A stretch of 64,000 nt of DNA from Ancylobacter polymorphus. GTDB lineage: Bacteria > Pseudomonadota > Alphaproteobacteria > Rhizobiales > Xanthobacteraceae. The position numbers were made by a program, and so were the translations under genes. Shown piece after piece: positions 16,664 to 26,013 of this stretch. Below the pieces are notes generated by a model, which ran no database searches, was not told the DNA's origin, and was given only the letters and a program-made list of their open reading frames with translations. The stretch spans positions 248,001 through 312,000 of the forward strand of contig NZ_JAUSUI010000005.1 in assembly GCF_030813495.1 (NCBI RefSeq). Direction: 5' to 3'. Position 1 is the stretch's first letter. Every line of letters begins with the position of its first letter.

Positions 16664-17382
16664 ACGCTGATCGCCTGATGTGGATCGTCGTCATCGGCCT
16701 CGCCGCCGGCATCGGCCTGGTCTTCTTCGCCTCGCGCTATGGCGATGTCGCGGGCCTTGGCGCTAACGACTTGGCGCAGCTTGTGTTTTACGGCTCGCTG
16801 CTGCTCGTCGTCGGCGCCAGCGTGTTCGCCACCTTCACCGGCAGGCTGGGCGAAGCGCTGCGCGCGGCCGGCCTGTGGCTGGCGATTTTCGCTGTTCTCG
16901 CCGTGGGTTACACCTACCGCATCGAACTCCACGCCGTCGCCTACCGCGTGCTGGCGGAACTCGCCCCGGGCTACGCGGTCCCGCTGGCCAGCGACGGTCC
17001 CGCCGTCGAGGTCGCCCGCGCCCGCGACGGCGATTTCAACGTCCGCGTCGAGATCAACGGCACGCGAATCCCCATGCTCGTCGACACCGGCGCCTCCAGC
17101 GTCGTGCTGACGCCGGAGGACGCGGTGGCGGTGGGCCTGCCGCTGGAATTCCTCAGCTATGACATACCGATAGACACCGCCAACGGCCGTGGCCGCGCGG
17201 CGGCGGTGGTGCTTCAGCGCATCGGCATCGCCGGCTCGATCGACGAGCGCGACGTGCCCGCCCTCGTCGCCAGCCCCGGTACGCTCAAGCATAGCCTGCT
17301 CGGCATGACCTTCCTCTCCCGCCTCGGCAGTTTCGAAATTCGCGGGGAAAAGCTGGTGATGCGGGCGAAGGTGGTGGACTAG
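16660..17382 (+). CDS. Membrane-anchored retropepsin-like aspartic protease (TIGR02281 type)
   Basis: 240-aa protein with three N-terminal transmembrane helices (residues ~6-24, 38-57 and 65-83) and a C-terminal single-lobe aspartic protease domain: FNVRVEINGTRIPMLVDTG followed by ASSVVLTPEDA, where VDTGAS is the catalytic aspartate motif, and a C-terminal LLGMTFLSRLGSFEI flap/strand segment. Such clan AA proteins act as dimers, with the protease domain predicted in the periplasm. Coupled to DUF1289, a pairing seen in other alphaproteobacteria. Substrate unknown. Confidence 0.87.
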   Translation: MNADRLMWIVVIGLAAGIGLVFFASRYGDVAGLGANDLAQLVFYGSLLLVVGASVFATFTGRLGEALRAAGLWLAIFAVLAVGYTYRIELHAVAYRVLAELAPGYAVPLASDGPAVEVARARDGDFNVRVEINGTRIPMLVDTGASSVVLTPEDAVAVGLPLEFLSYDIPIDTANGRGRAAAVVLQRIGIAGSIDERDVPALVASPGTLKHSLLGMTFLSRLGSFEIRGEKLVMRAKVVD

Positions 17383-17500
17383 GATCCAGCGAGGTCTGCC
17401 AATCCGCCTCCGCGCGCCGGCGTCGAAAAACCGGCCCCAATGACGTAAGATGGCGAAATTCCGCGCCTCAGGGCCGCCAAACCGCTTGAAGCAACGATTT

Positions 17501-18502
17501 ATGTCGACAAATCCGCCGCGTACCTTCTCGGTCGCCCCTATGATGGACTGGACCGACCGGCACTGCCGGGCGTTCCACCGGGTGCTTTCGGCGCGCGCGC
17601 TGCTTTACACGGAGATGGTGACGGCGAATGCGGTGATCTTCGGCGATCGCGACCGGCTGCTCGGCTATTCCCCGCAGGAGCACCCCATCGCCCTGCAGCT
17701 CGGCGGGTCGGACCCCGAGGCGCTGGCCAAGGCGGCGGCGATCTGCGCGGACTGGGGGTATGACGAGATCAACCTCAATGTCGGCTGTCCCTCGGACCGT
17801 GTGCAGGGCGGCAATTTCGGCGCCTGCCTGATGCGCGATCCCGCTCTCGTCGCCTCCTGCGTCGCGGCGATGAAGGCGGAGGTGGCGCTCCCGGTCACGG
17901 TGAAATGCCGCCTCGGCGTCGACGAACAGGACCCGGAAGAGGCGCTCGACGCCCTCGCCGACTCCGTGCTCGCGGCGGGGGCGGACGGGCTCATCGTCCA
18001 TGCCCGCAAGGCCTGGCTGCAAGGACTCTCCCCGAAGGAGAACCGCGACATTCCCCCGCTCGACTATGATCGGGTATACCGGCTCAAGGCCCGCCTGCCC
18101 GGCGCGCCCATCAGCCTCAATGGCGGGCTCACCACGCTGGAGACGGCGCAGGCGCAGCTTGCTCATGTCGATGGGGTGATGCTGGGCCGCGCCGCCTATC
18201 AGCAGCCGGAACTGCTGCTGCGGGTCGATAGCCTGTTCTTCGGCGAGGCGGACGGGCACGCCGACGCCTTCGCGGCGGTGGAAGCGTTCGAACCTTACAT
18301 CGCCGCCCATCTCGCGGCAGGCGGGCGGCTGCACGACATCACCCGCCACATGCTCGGCCTGTTCCCCGGCCGTCCCGGCGCGCGTGCCTATCGCCGCCAC
18401 CTTGCCATTGAGGGTGTCAAGCCGGAAGCGGGGCTCGATGTGCTGCGAATTGCCGTCAATGAGGTCCGCCGGGCCGAAGAACGCCGGTCGCTTGTGGCGT
18501 GA
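17501..18502 (+). CDS. dusA: tRNA-dihydrouridine synthase A
   Basis: FMN-dependent, NADPH-using enzyme that reduces uridines 20/20a in the tRNA D-loop. 333 aa. The start FSVAPMMDWTDRHCR is the DusA signature, followed by the FMN-binding barrel with EINLNVGCPSDRVQGGNFGA (catalytic Cys in NVGCPS), VKCRLGVDEQD, VHARKAWLQGLSPKEN, SLNGGL and VMLGRAAYQQP. I prefer the ATG at 17501; an in-frame ATG at 17450 adds 17 basic residues that are unusual for the family. Confidence 0.95.
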   Translation: MSTNPPRTFSVAPMMDWTDRHCRAFHRVLSARALLYTEMVTANAVIFGDRDRLLGYSPQEHPIALQLGGSDPEALAKAAAICADWGYDEINLNVGCPSDRVQGGNFGACLMRDPALVASCVAAMKAEVALPVTVKCRLGVDEQDPEEALDALADSVLAAGADGLIVHARKAWLQGLSPKENRDIPPLDYDRVYRLKARLPGAPISLNGGLTTLETAQAQLAHVDGVMLGRAAYQQPELLLRVDSLFFGEADGHADAFAAVEAFEPYIAAHLAAGGRLHDITRHMLGLFPGRPGARAYRRHLAIEGVKPEAGLDVLRIAVNEVRRAEERRSLVA

Positions 18503-18551
18503 ATCCGTGCCATCACGGCGGGCCGATGGAACGGCGTGACGTGGTGGCGTG

Positions 18552-19388
18552 ATGGTACAGGCGATTCCTCTCGAACATCTGGTGTGGCTTTCCGGCGTGC
18601 TGCTGGTGGCGGGGCTGGCCACCGGCATTCTCGCCGGCCTGTTCGGCATCGGTGGCGGCGCCATCGTCGTGCCGGTGCTGTACGAGGTGTTCGGCGCGGT
18701 GGGGGTCGACGATTCCGAGCGCATGCATCTCTCGGTCGGGACCGCGCTCGCCATCATCGTGCCGACCGCGCTGCGCTCCTATTTCGCCCATCGGCGCCGC
18801 ACCAAGATCGACAATTCCATCATGCGGCAATGGGCGGCCCCGCTGATCGCCGGCGTGGTGGCGGGCACCGCGCTGGCGGCGGTGTCGCCGGATGTGGTGC
18901 TGAAGATCGCCTTCGTTCTGTTCGCGGCACTGATGTCGTCGAAGCTGCTGTTCGGCCGGGATCACTGGGTGCTGGCGGAGACGCTGCCGGGCCGCCTGCC
19001 GATGACGCTCTACGGCTTCGGCATCGGCGCGTCGGCGCCGCTGATCGGCATTTCCGGCGGCGGCATCGCCACCGTGGTGCTGACTCTCTACCGGGTGCCG
19101 ATCCATACCGCCATCGCCACCTCGGCCGGGCTTGGGGCGCTGATCGCGGTGCCGGGCACGCTGGGCTACATCGTCAGCGGCATCCCGCATCTCGACGATC
19201 TGCCGCCCTTCTCGCTCGGCTATGTCTCTCTGCCGGGTCTGGTGCTGGTGGGCGGCATCGCCACGCTGGCGGCGCCGCTGGGGGCGCGGCTGGCGCACGG
19301 CTTCACCAAGCGCCAGCTTGAAGTCGGGTTCGGCCTCTATCTGCTCATCGTCGGACTGCGCTTCGTGGTGGCGCTGGTGGCGGGGTGA
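18552..19388 (+). CDS. TauE/SafE (sulfite/organosulfonate exporter) family membrane protein
   Basis: 278-aa inner-membrane protein with about eight helices and two internally similar halves, each with the family's glycine-rich loop: GLFGIGGGAIVVPVLYE near residue 30 and ISGGGIATVVLTLYRVP near residue 160. The family includes sulfite, sulfoacetate and taurine-linked anion exporters. It lies 49 bases after dusA and is convergent with the aldehyde dehydrogenase. Its closeness to a cluster holding a SsuBC-like transporter and UxaA-type subunits could mean that it exports sulfite from a sulfonate pathway, but this is conjecture. Confidence 0.85.
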   Translation: MVQAIPLEHLVWLSGVLLVAGLATGILAGLFGIGGGAIVVPVLYEVFGAVGVDDSERMHLSVGTALAIIVPTALRSYFAHRRRTKIDNSIMRQWAAPLIAGVVAGTALAAVSPDVVLKIAFVLFAALMSSKLLFGRDHWVLAETLPGRLPMTLYGFGIGASAPLIGISGGGIATVVLTLYRVPIHTAIATSAGLGALIAVPGTLGYIVSGIPHLDDLPPFSLGYVSLPGLVLVGGIATLAAPLGARLAHGFTKRQLEVGFGLYLLIVGLRFVVALVAG

Positions 19389-19465
19389 CGCCGCCCGGTC
19401 TTACCGGGCGGCCTGGCTCCCCCGCGTTCCGTGCTGTGCCCCGACTGAAGGAGAGGCCCCTGCCC

Positions 19466-20965
19466 TCACTTCAGCGACAGCCAGATCGTCTTGGTCTGCA
19501 GATACTGGTCGATGGCCTCGGTGCCATTGTCGCGCGCCATGGAGCCGGAGCGCTTGTAGCCGCCGAAGGGGGTGGTCACATTGCCTTCGCTGAAGCCGTT
19601 GATCGCCACCGTTCCGCACGGCAGGCGCTTGGCGAGGTGGAAGGCCTTGTCGATGTCGCGGGTAAAGATGGTGGCGTGCAGGCCGTAATCCGTGTCGCGC
19701 GCAATGGCGAGCGCCTCGTCGACCCCGTCGACCGGGATCACGCCCAGCACCGGGCCGAAGATCTCCTCGCGGGCGATCCGCATCTGCGGGTCGACATTGT
19801 CGAACACCGTGGGGTCGACGAAGGCGCCGGCAAGCCCCTCGCTGGCGCCGCCGCCGGCGAGGGTCTGCGCGCCCTCCGCCTTGCCGATCTCGATATAGGA
19901 CAGCACCCGCTCCTTGTGCTCGGCGCTGACCATGGAGCCGAGATCGGTCGCCGGGTCGAGCGGGTCGCCGACCACCAGCGCCCGCGTCTTTTCCAGCACC
20001 CGGTCGAGAAAGGCGTCCTTCACCTTGCGATCGACGATCTGGCGCATATTGGCCGAGCAGTTCTGCCCGCCATTCCAGAACGCGGCATTGATGGCGGAGG
20101 ACACCAGCGTGTCGTCAATGTCGGCATCGTCCAGCACGATCATCGGGCTCTTGCCGCCCATTTCCAGCCCGACCGGCTTGAGATTGCTTTCGCTGGCATA
20201 GTTCAGGAAATAGGCGCCGACCTCGGTGGAGCCGGTGAAGGACACCGCGTCGATATCGTTATGGCGGCCAATGGCCTGCCCGGCCGTCTCGCCGAAGCCG
20301 GGCACCACGTTCAGCACACCGGGCGGTAGGCCGGCCTCCATGGCAAGTTCCGCGAGCCGCAGCGCGGAAAGCGGGGTCTGCTCCGCCGGCTTCAGCACCG
20401 CCGAGCAGCCGACGGCCAGCGCCGGCGCCAGCTTCCACGCCGCCATCAGCAGCGGAAAGTTCCATGGCAGGACGAGGCCGACAACGCCGATCGGCTCCTT
20501 GACGATCATGGCGACGACTTTTTCGGCGGTCGGCGCCACCTTGCCGAACGCCTTGTCGGCGAGTTCGCCATACCACTGGAAGAAGGTCGGCACCTCGTGG
20601 CTGATCTCGTTCAGGCAGTCCTTGATGGTCTTGCCGCTGTCGAGGCTCTCCAGCACCGCGAGTTCCTCGGCGTTGGCGCGCACGAGATCGGCGAGCTTCA
20701 GCAGCACCGCCTTGCGCTGCTCCGGCGCGGCGCGCGACCAGTCGCCGGCCTCGAACACACGGCGCGCCGCCTTTACCGCGCGGTCGACATCCACCCCGTC
20801 GCAGGCGGCGACCGTGCCGAGCCGCGCCCCGGTGGCCGGGTCGACATTCTCGAACACCTCTCCCGACGCCGCCGCCGTCCAGTCGCCGTCGATGAAGGCG
20901 TGGCTGGGCAGGGTGAGGCGTCCGGCGATCATGCGGTACTGCTCGGCGGATTTATAGGCGCTCAT
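19466..20965 (-). CDS. NAD(P)-dependent aldehyde dehydrogenase
   Basis: 499-aa class 1/2 type aldehyde dehydrogenase similar to the gamma-glutamyl-gamma-aminobutyraldehyde dehydrogenase (PuuC/AldH) group. Landmarks: VLPWNFPLLMAAWKLAPAL (cofactor region), FTGSTEVG (dinucleotide loop), LEMGGKSPMIVLDD with the general-base Glu, GGQNCSANMR with the catalytic Cys, and REEIFGPVLGV. It is the last gene of the minus-strand catabolic cluster starting at the DHDPS-like gene; the 27-base gap to the Ldh-type gene supports one operon. Likely oxidises a semialdehyde made by the cluster's lyase or dehydratase, the substrate being unknown. Confidence 0.92.
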   Translation of the reverse strand: MSAYKSAEQYRMIAGRLTLPSHAFIDGDWTAAASGEVFENVDPATGARLGTVAACDGVDVDRAVKAARRVFEAGDWSRAAPEQRKAVLLKLADLVRANAEELAVLESLDSGKTIKDCLNEISHEVPTFFQWYGELADKAFGKVAPTAEKVVAMIVKEPIGVVGLVLPWNFPLLMAAWKLAPALAVGCSAVLKPAEQTPLSALRLAELAMEAGLPPGVLNVVPGFGETAGQAIGRHNDIDAVSFTGSTEVGAYFLNYASESNLKPVGLEMGGKSPMIVLDDADIDDTLVSSAINAAFWNGGQNCSANMRQIVDRKVKDAFLDRVLEKTRALVVGDPLDPATDLGSMVSAEHKERVLSYIEIGKAEGAQTLAGGGASEGLAGAFVDPTVFDNVDPQMRIAREEIFGPVLGVIPVDGVDEALAIARDTDYGLHATIFTRDIDKAFHLAKRLPCGTVAINGFSEGNVTTPFGGYKRSGSMARDNGTEAIDQYLQTKTIWLSLK

Positions 20966-20992
20966 CGGGCGGGTCTCCGGGGGATGGGGCGG

Positions 20993-22045
20993 TCAGGCGG
21001 CAAGCGGAACGAGGGCGGGCAGGCGGAAGCGTGCGGCGAGCGCGGCGAGGGAGTCGGCGATACCGTCATGCAGCGCGACGCCCTCGTCGAGCGCCCGGCG
21101 TTTGCGGGCGAGGCCCGCCTCGCCGGGCAGGCGCACGCGCGGCGCGCCTTCCGGCACGCGCGAGGCGCGGCAGGCGTCGGCAAGCCAGCCGGTCTGGCGG
21201 GTGAAGCCGTCGAGCCCGCCGAAGGCGGCCGGCGACAGGGCGAGGACCAGCACGCTGGCACCCCAATCGCGCGGCGCCTCGGCGCGGCCATAGCCGCTGA
21301 GCCCCTGCGTCATCGCCTCCACCATGAGCGACAGGCCATAGCCCTTATGGCCATGGTCGAGCCCACCGATCGGCAGGATCGAGCCACCCTCTTTGAGCGC
21401 GACCGGATCGTCGGTGGCGTTGCCGTCGCGGTCCTTGAGCCACGCGCCCGGCAGACGCTCGCCGGCGGCGCGCGCCCGCCCGCACATGGCGGCAGTGGTG
21501 ATCGAAGTGGAGACGTCGATCAGGATCGGATCCGGCTCGGCGGGAATGCCGGCGGCGATCGGGTTCGGCGTCATCACCGGGGTCAGCCCGCCGAACGGCG
21601 CGACATGGGCGTCGCTGGGGTCGGAGGAATAGACGAGCGTGAGCATTCCCGCCCGCGCCGGCGCTTCCAGAAAGGTGGCGAGGCAGGCAATGTGGTGGCT
21701 GCGCCGCAGCGCGATGGCGCCGATGCCGAAAGTGGCGGCGCGGCGCACGGCTTCCTCCACCGCCAGACGCGTGGTCCAGATGCCGGGCAGCCGCCGTGCG
21801 TCCCAGGTCGCGACGGCAGCCTGATCGGCGATCACCGCCGGCCGGCCCTCGCGCTCCATGGTGCCATTGTCGAGTTCCTCGACATAGTCGGCCAGCAGCG
21901 CCAGCCCGTGGGTGGTGTGGCCGAGCAGGTCCGCCTCCACCAGCCCGAGCGCCACCGAAGCGGCCGGCTCGGCGGGCAGGCCGGCCTGCACCAGCGCCGT
22001 CTCGGCAAGGGAGAGAAGATCGCGATACGCGAAACGCGGCGTCAT
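20993..22045 (-). CDS. Ldh/malate dehydrogenase-family NAD(P)H oxidoreductase (YlbC/DpkA/ComC type)
   Basis: 350-aa member of the unusual non-Rossmann Ldh_2 family, which reduces 2-keto acids or cyclic imines (sulfolactate, ureidoglycolate, 2,3-diketogulonate and piperideine-2-carboxylate reductases). Typical segments are GLVEADLLGHTTHGLALL, RRSHHIACL with the catalytic His, TPNPIAAGIP, VSTSITTAAMCG, and GGLDHGHKGYGLSLMVE. Located between the permease and the aldehyde dehydrogenase of the same cluster. The specificity cannot be told from sequence; a ComC-like sulfolactate dehydrogenase is one option given SuyAB-like neighbours. Confidence 0.88.
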   Translation of the reverse strand: MTPRFAYRDLLSLAETALVQAGLPAEPAASVALGLVEADLLGHTTHGLALLADYVEELDNGTMEREGRPAVIADQAAVATWDARRLPGIWTTRLAVEEAVRRAATFGIGAIALRRSHHIACLATFLEAPARAGMLTLVYSSDPSDAHVAPFGGLTPVMTPNPIAAGIPAEPDPILIDVSTSITTAAMCGRARAAGERLPGAWLKDRDGNATDDPVALKEGGSILPIGGLDHGHKGYGLSLMVEAMTQGLSGYGRAEAPRDWGASVLVLALSPAAFGGLDGFTRQTGWLADACRASRVPEGAPRVRLPGEAGLARKRRALDEGVALHDGIADSLAALAARFRLPALVPLAA

Positions 22046-22069
22046 GAAAGGCCCTTCGGAAAACTGCGC

Positions 22070-22909
22070 TCAGTGGCGGCGCAGCGTGATGTGCCAGGGG
22101 ATCAGCAGCTTCTCCGCCAGCGAGACGGCGCCGAACAAAGCGAGGCCGAGCAATGTGAGGAAGAAGATGCCGGCAAAGGCGAGATCGGGCCGCATGTTTC
22201 CGGTCGCGATCTGGATGTAGAAGCCGAGCCCCTGGTCCGAGCCCATGAACTCGGCGATGGTCGCGCCCACGGTCGCGTTCAGCGCCGCATATTTGAAGCC
22301 GACGAAGCACTGCGGCAGGGCGGCGGGCAGCCGCACCTTCCAGAAGGTGCGCAGCGGACCTGCCCCGGTGGAACGGCAGAAGCGGGTGAGTTCGTCGGAC
22401 AGCGAGCCGAAAGCATGGATCGCGTTCAGCGCGACGGGGAAGAAGCACACCAGCACGACGATGATGACCTTGGGCAGCAGCCCGAAGCCGAGCCAGGCGA
22501 TGAACAGCGGCGCGAAGGCGATCTTCGGCACCATCTCCAGGCTGACAAGGAACGGGTAGACGGTGCGCTGCAGCGGCTTCCAGAAGGCGATGGCAAGGCC
22601 CACCGGCACGCCGACGCAGATGGCAAGGGCGTAGCCGATCAGGCTCTCCGCGCCGGTGATCAGCGTGTAGTCCAGCAGCCGGGGAATATCCGCCCAGCCA
22701 TTGGCGGCGATCTGCGAGGGCGTGGGCAGGATGTAGCCGGGGATCTTGAAGATCACCACGGAATATTCCCACACCAGGAAGAAGCCGATGAAGAAGGCGG
22801 CGAAGGGCCAGGAGACGCGCAGCGCCAGGGCGACCCGGGCGGCGACCCGCGTGGCGAGGCGTGCGGCGAGGCCGGGTTCGGGCGGCATGCTAGAGGACAC
22901 CATAGTCAT
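22070..22909 (-). CDS. ABC transporter permease (SsuC/TauC/ThiX type)
   Basis: 279-aa inner-membrane permease of the nitrate/sulfonate/taurine/pyrimidine family, about six helices. Clear elements are GYILPTPSQIA after the first helix, LEMVPKIAFAPLFIAWLG, and the EAA-like loop around STGAGPLRTFWKVRLPAALP. I chose the ATG at 22909, preceded by GGGGA; it overlaps the end of the ATPase gene by 20 bases. Works with the ATPase at 22890-23657 and the NMT1-type binding protein upstream. Confidence 0.9.
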   Translation of the reverse strand: MTMVSSSMPPEPGLAARLATRVAARVALALRVSWPFAAFFIGFFLVWEYSVVIFKIPGYILPTPSQIAANGWADIPRLLDYTLITGAESLIGYALAICVGVPVGLAIAFWKPLQRTVYPFLVSLEMVPKIAFAPLFIAWLGFGLLPKVIIVVLVCFFPVALNAIHAFGSLSDELTRFCRSTGAGPLRTFWKVRLPAALPQCFVGFKYAALNATVGATIAEFMGSDQGLGFYIQIATGNMRPDLAFAGIFFLTLLGLALFGAVSLAEKLLIPWHITLRRH

Positions 22910-23657
22910 GGAAGATCCCCTGAATCTCGCGGACATACTGGGTGAACCGGGCGCTCGCCTTCACTTCGAGATTGCGCGGCCAGGGCAGGTCGATGTCGAT
23001 GCGGCGCTCGATCCTGCCCGGGCGCGGCGTCACCACGCAGACGGTGGAGGAAAGCTGCACCGCCTCCTCGATGGAGTGGGTGACGAACACCACCGTCGGC
23101 CGCTTCTGCATCCACAGCGTCTGCAGGTCGCTGCGGATGCTCTCGCGCGTCATGGCGTCGAGCTTGCCGAGCGGCTCGTCGAACAGCAGCGTGTCCGGCT
23201 CGTGCACCAGCGCCTGGCAGAAGGCGGCGCGCTGCTGCATGCCGCCGGAAAGCTCATAGGGATGGCGGCGCTGGAAACCGTCCAGCTTCACCGAGCGCAA
23301 CAGGTCGCGAATGCGGTCGGCATAGTCGCGCGGGTCCAGCCCGCGCAGTTCAAGCTGCAAAGCGACATTGCCCTCCACGGTGCGCCAGGGCACCAGCGTG
23401 TTGTCCTGGAACATGATGCCGATATCGGTGCGCGGCCCCTCGACCTTGCGGTCGTCGAAGAAGATCTCGCCCCGGCTCGCGTCCAGCAGGCCGGCGATCA
23501 TCAGCATGAGGGTGGACTTGCCGCAGCCCGACGGGCCGAGCAGCGAAACGAAGCTGCCGGATTCGATGGTCAGGTCGACCGGACCGAAGGCGTGCACCGC
23601 CGCCGGACCGACGCCGAACGTCTTTGTCAGCGACCGGATGTCGATCGTTGCTCCCAT
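22890..23657 (-). CDS. ABC transporter ATP-binding protein (SsuB/TauB type)
   Basis: 255-aa ATPase. Walker A GPSGCGKST near residue 41, Q-loop FQDNTLVPWRTV, ABC signature LSGGMQQRAAFCQAL, Walker B TLLFDEPLGKLD and switch His in FVTHSIEEA are all intact. Overlaps the permease gene; 71 bases separate it from the binding-protein gene. Energises uptake of the cluster's unknown substrate. Confidence 0.93.
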   Translation of the reverse strand: MGATIDIRSLTKTFGVGPAAVHAFGPVDLTIESGSFVSLLGPSGCGKSTLMLMIAGLLDASRGEIFFDDRKVEGPRTDIGIMFQDNTLVPWRTVEGNVALQLELRGLDPRDYADRIRDLLRSVKLDGFQRRHPYELSGGMQQRAAFCQALVHEPDTLLFDEPLGKLDAMTRESIRSDLQTLWMQKRPTVVFVTHSIEEAVQLSSTVCVVTPRPGRIERRIDIDLPWPRNLEVKASARFTQYVREIQGIFHDYGVL

Positions 23658-23728
23658 GACGCGTCTGCACTCCCTGAGATACGGAACGGGCGGAGAGGTT
23701 CTCCCCGCCCGCGCGGGCTCGCAAGTCT

Positions 23729-24745
23729 CTACTTCGGCAGGAAATCATTGGTGTAGAAGAAGCTCGCCGGCTCCTTGGTCTCAAGGCCGTTATACTTCTT
23801 CATCAGCTCGATCATGTCGTTCCAGTCGGCGGGAACGTTCATGCCGAGCACCTTGCCGGTATTGGCCTTGGAGTAGAGCACGTCGAGGGTCACCTTCTGC
23901 ACCTCGGCCGCCTGCTTCTTTCCGGCTTCCTCGTTCATGGTGCCGCCGACGATGTCACCCATCGCGTTGACCGCCGCCTGCGGGTCGGCCTCCGCCGCCT
24001 TGTAGGACTTCACCGTCGCGGCGAGGAAGCGCCGCACCAGATCCGGGTTCTTCGCCACCGTCTCCCTGGAGGTGACGATGCAATAGCCGACCTGATTCAC
24101 GCCGAATTCGGAATAGGGAAAGGTGATGGGTTGCGCCCCGCCGGCCGCCTTGATCTCGGCCGGCTTGTCGTCAAGGCCGCCGAGCATGCCGACCGTGCCG
24201 CCGGCGCCCTGCAGATAGCTCGACACCAGCGCGCCGTCCGGCACATTGATGATGCCGACATCGCCTTCGGCAAGGCCGGCATTCTTCAGCACCAGCGGAA
24301 AGAAGGTGTTCACCCCGGCATTGGAAGTGGTGAGCAGCTTCTTGCCCTTGAGGTCGGTGATCTTGGAGACGCCGGCATCCGGGCGCACGATGATGGCCTC
24401 CGTCCCCATCGCGTCGATGACGGCGACCGAGATCAGCGGCGCGCCCTTGGCGGCAAGGTTCACCAGCCCGGCGCAGGAGCCGTAGGAGAAGGTGCTGTCG
24501 CCATTGGCGACCAGCCGGTGCGCCGAGCCCGAGCCGTTGCCGGAGCGGATGTCGAGATTGATCCCGGCATCCCTGAAATAGCCGCGGTCCTTGCCGAGGG
24601 CGAAAGCCGCGTGTGAGCCGTACCACATCCAGTTGAGCCGAAGCCTCACATCGTCGAGGGCCTTGGCCTGACCGGCACCGAACAGGCTGACGGCAAGAAG
24701 CGCCGCGCCGGCAAGTCGCTTTCCGAGTGTTGCAGACATGATCAT
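23729..24745 (-). CDS. NMT1/THI5-type ABC substrate-binding protein
   Basis: 338-aa periplasmic binding protein. Signal peptide residues ~1-29 (LAGAALLAVSLFGAGQAKA). The NMT1 fold is indicated by VRLRLNWMWYGSHAAFALGK, GYFRDAGINLDIRSGNGS, and later KGKKLLTTSNAGVNTFFP. Family members bind pyrimidines (thiamin precursors), riboflavin, sulfonates, nitrate or aromatic acids, so the ligand is open. The first ATG (24745) is preferred: GGGGA lies five bases upstream. Lies between the UxaA-type genes and the ATPase. Confidence 0.88.
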   Translation of the reverse strand: MIMSATLGKRLAGAALLAVSLFGAGQAKALDDVRLRLNWMWYGSHAAFALGKDRGYFRDAGINLDIRSGNGSGSAHRLVANGDSTFSYGSCAGLVNLAAKGAPLISVAVIDAMGTEAIIVRPDAGVSKITDLKGKKLLTTSNAGVNTFFPLVLKNAGLAEGDVGIINVPDGALVSSYLQGAGGTVGMLGGLDDKPAEIKAAGGAQPITFPYSEFGVNQVGYCIVTSRETVAKNPDLVRRFLAATVKSYKAAEADPQAAVNAMGDIVGGTMNEEAGKKQAAEVQKVTLDVLYSKANTGKVLGMNVPADWNDMIELMKKYNGLETKEPASFFYTNDFLPK

Positions 24746-24789
24746 TGCGATCCCCGCTCTGGTTATTGCTTGTGCGATACTGACGTCGC

Positions 24790-26013
24790 TCAGACCGGCA
24801 GGCAGCCGGGGCCGAGCGCTTCGTAAGTCTTGTAGGACAGAACGAATTCCTGGTGCCCGAGCGCTTCGGACTTGGTCGGCGCGCCCGAAGCCGCGGCGAT
24901 GACGGCGTCCACCAGATGGCGGCCGACATCCTCCACCGTCTCCACGCCATCGGCGATCGTGCCGCCATTGACGTCCATGTCGCCTTGCATGCGGCGATAG
25001 GTACGCGAGTTCGACACGCCCTTGATGACCGGGGCCACGGCCTGCCCGACAACGGAACCGGCGCCGGTCGTGAACAGGATCAGATGGCAGCCGCTCGCCA
25101 CCATCTCGGTGATGGTCTGGGTGTCGTTGATGTTGGGAATGCCGTAGCGCACCGGCCCGTCATTCACCGTGTCCATGAGATAAAGGCCGGGCCCGGCTGG
25201 GCGCACCCCCGGCTTCAGCAGGCCGCGGATCGGGCGCGAGCCGCTCTTGGCATAGGCGCCGAGCGATTTTTCCTCCAGCGTCGACAGCCCGTATTTGATG
25301 TTGCCGCCGCCGAAGCTGCCATGGCCGAGCGCGGTATAATACGCGTCCGCCTTGCGCACCGCGCCGCGCAACGCCTCCGCGAGTTCCGGCGTGGTGGCGC
25401 GGCGGGCCATATGCTCCTCGCAGCCGATCAGCTCGCAGGTCTCCTCGAACATCACGGTCGCGCCGGCATCGACCAGAAGGTCGCTGGCATGGCCGACCGC
25501 CGGGTTGATCGTCACCCCGGACAGGCCGTCCGAACCGCCGCATTTGGTGCCGATGACGAGATCGCTGAGCGCGACCGGCACGCTCTCCATGGCCGCGAGG
25601 GCGGTGAGCTGTTCCGCCACCCAGGAGCGCCCCTGCGCCACCGTGGCGGCGGTGCCGCCGCAGGCCTGAATGGTCAGCAGTTCGACCGGCCGTCCGCTGG
25701 CGGCGATCGCCGCCTTGAGACGGCTGCGCTGGAATTCCTCGCAGCCGAGCGAGACCAGCAGCACCGCGCCGACATTGGGATGGGTGGTAAGGGCGGTCAT
25801 CACCCGCTCGGCATAGTCGCTGGGGTAGCAGCCGGGAAAGCCGATCAGCTGCGCGCCTTCCATTTGATGCGGCGCCGCGATCATGCGGGCGACATGGTGG
25901 GCGCACTCCACGAGATAGGCGACCAGCACATAGTTGCGGATGCCCTTGCGGCCATCCTGGCGACGAAATCCGCGCATGCCGGCACGCGGGGCAGAGGTGG
26001 CGAGGCTACTCAT
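24790..26013 (-). CDS. UxaA-family dehydratase/lyase large subunit (altronate dehydratase or SuyB type)
   Basis: 407-aa catalytic subunit of the UxaA (D-galactarate/altronate dehydratase, C-terminal) family. RQDGRKGIRNYVLVAYLVEC at the N-terminus is the family hallmark; conserved metal/substrate segments follow: IGTKCGGSDGLSG, FEETCELIGCEEHM, GGNIKYGLSTLEEKSLG, and CHLILFTTGAGSVVG. Members dehydrate altronate or galactarate, or cleave sulfolactate to pyruvate and sulfite (SuyAB). The ATG at 26013 has a GAGGACC ribosome site and overlaps the small-subunit gene. The two-gene arrangement with a separate SAF subunit is shared by SuyAB and split UxaA enzymes, so it does not discriminate. Confidence 0.87.
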   Translation of the reverse strand: MSSLATSAPRAGMRGFRRQDGRKGIRNYVLVAYLVECAHHVARMIAAPHQMEGAQLIGFPGCYPSDYAERVMTALTTHPNVGAVLLVSLGCEEFQRSRLKAAIAASGRPVELLTIQACGGTAATVAQGRSWVAEQLTALAAMESVPVALSDLVIGTKCGGSDGLSGVTINPAVGHASDLLVDAGATVMFEETCELIGCEEHMARRATTPELAEALRGAVRKADAYYTALGHGSFGGGNIKYGLSTLEEKSLGAYAKSGSRPIRGLLKPGVRPAGPGLYLMDTVNDGPVRYGIPNINDTQTITEMVASGCHLILFTTGAGSVVGQAVAPVIKGVSNSRTYRRMQGDMDVNGGTIADGVETVEDVGRHLVDAVIAAASGAPTKSEALGHQEFVLSYKTYEALGPGCLPV

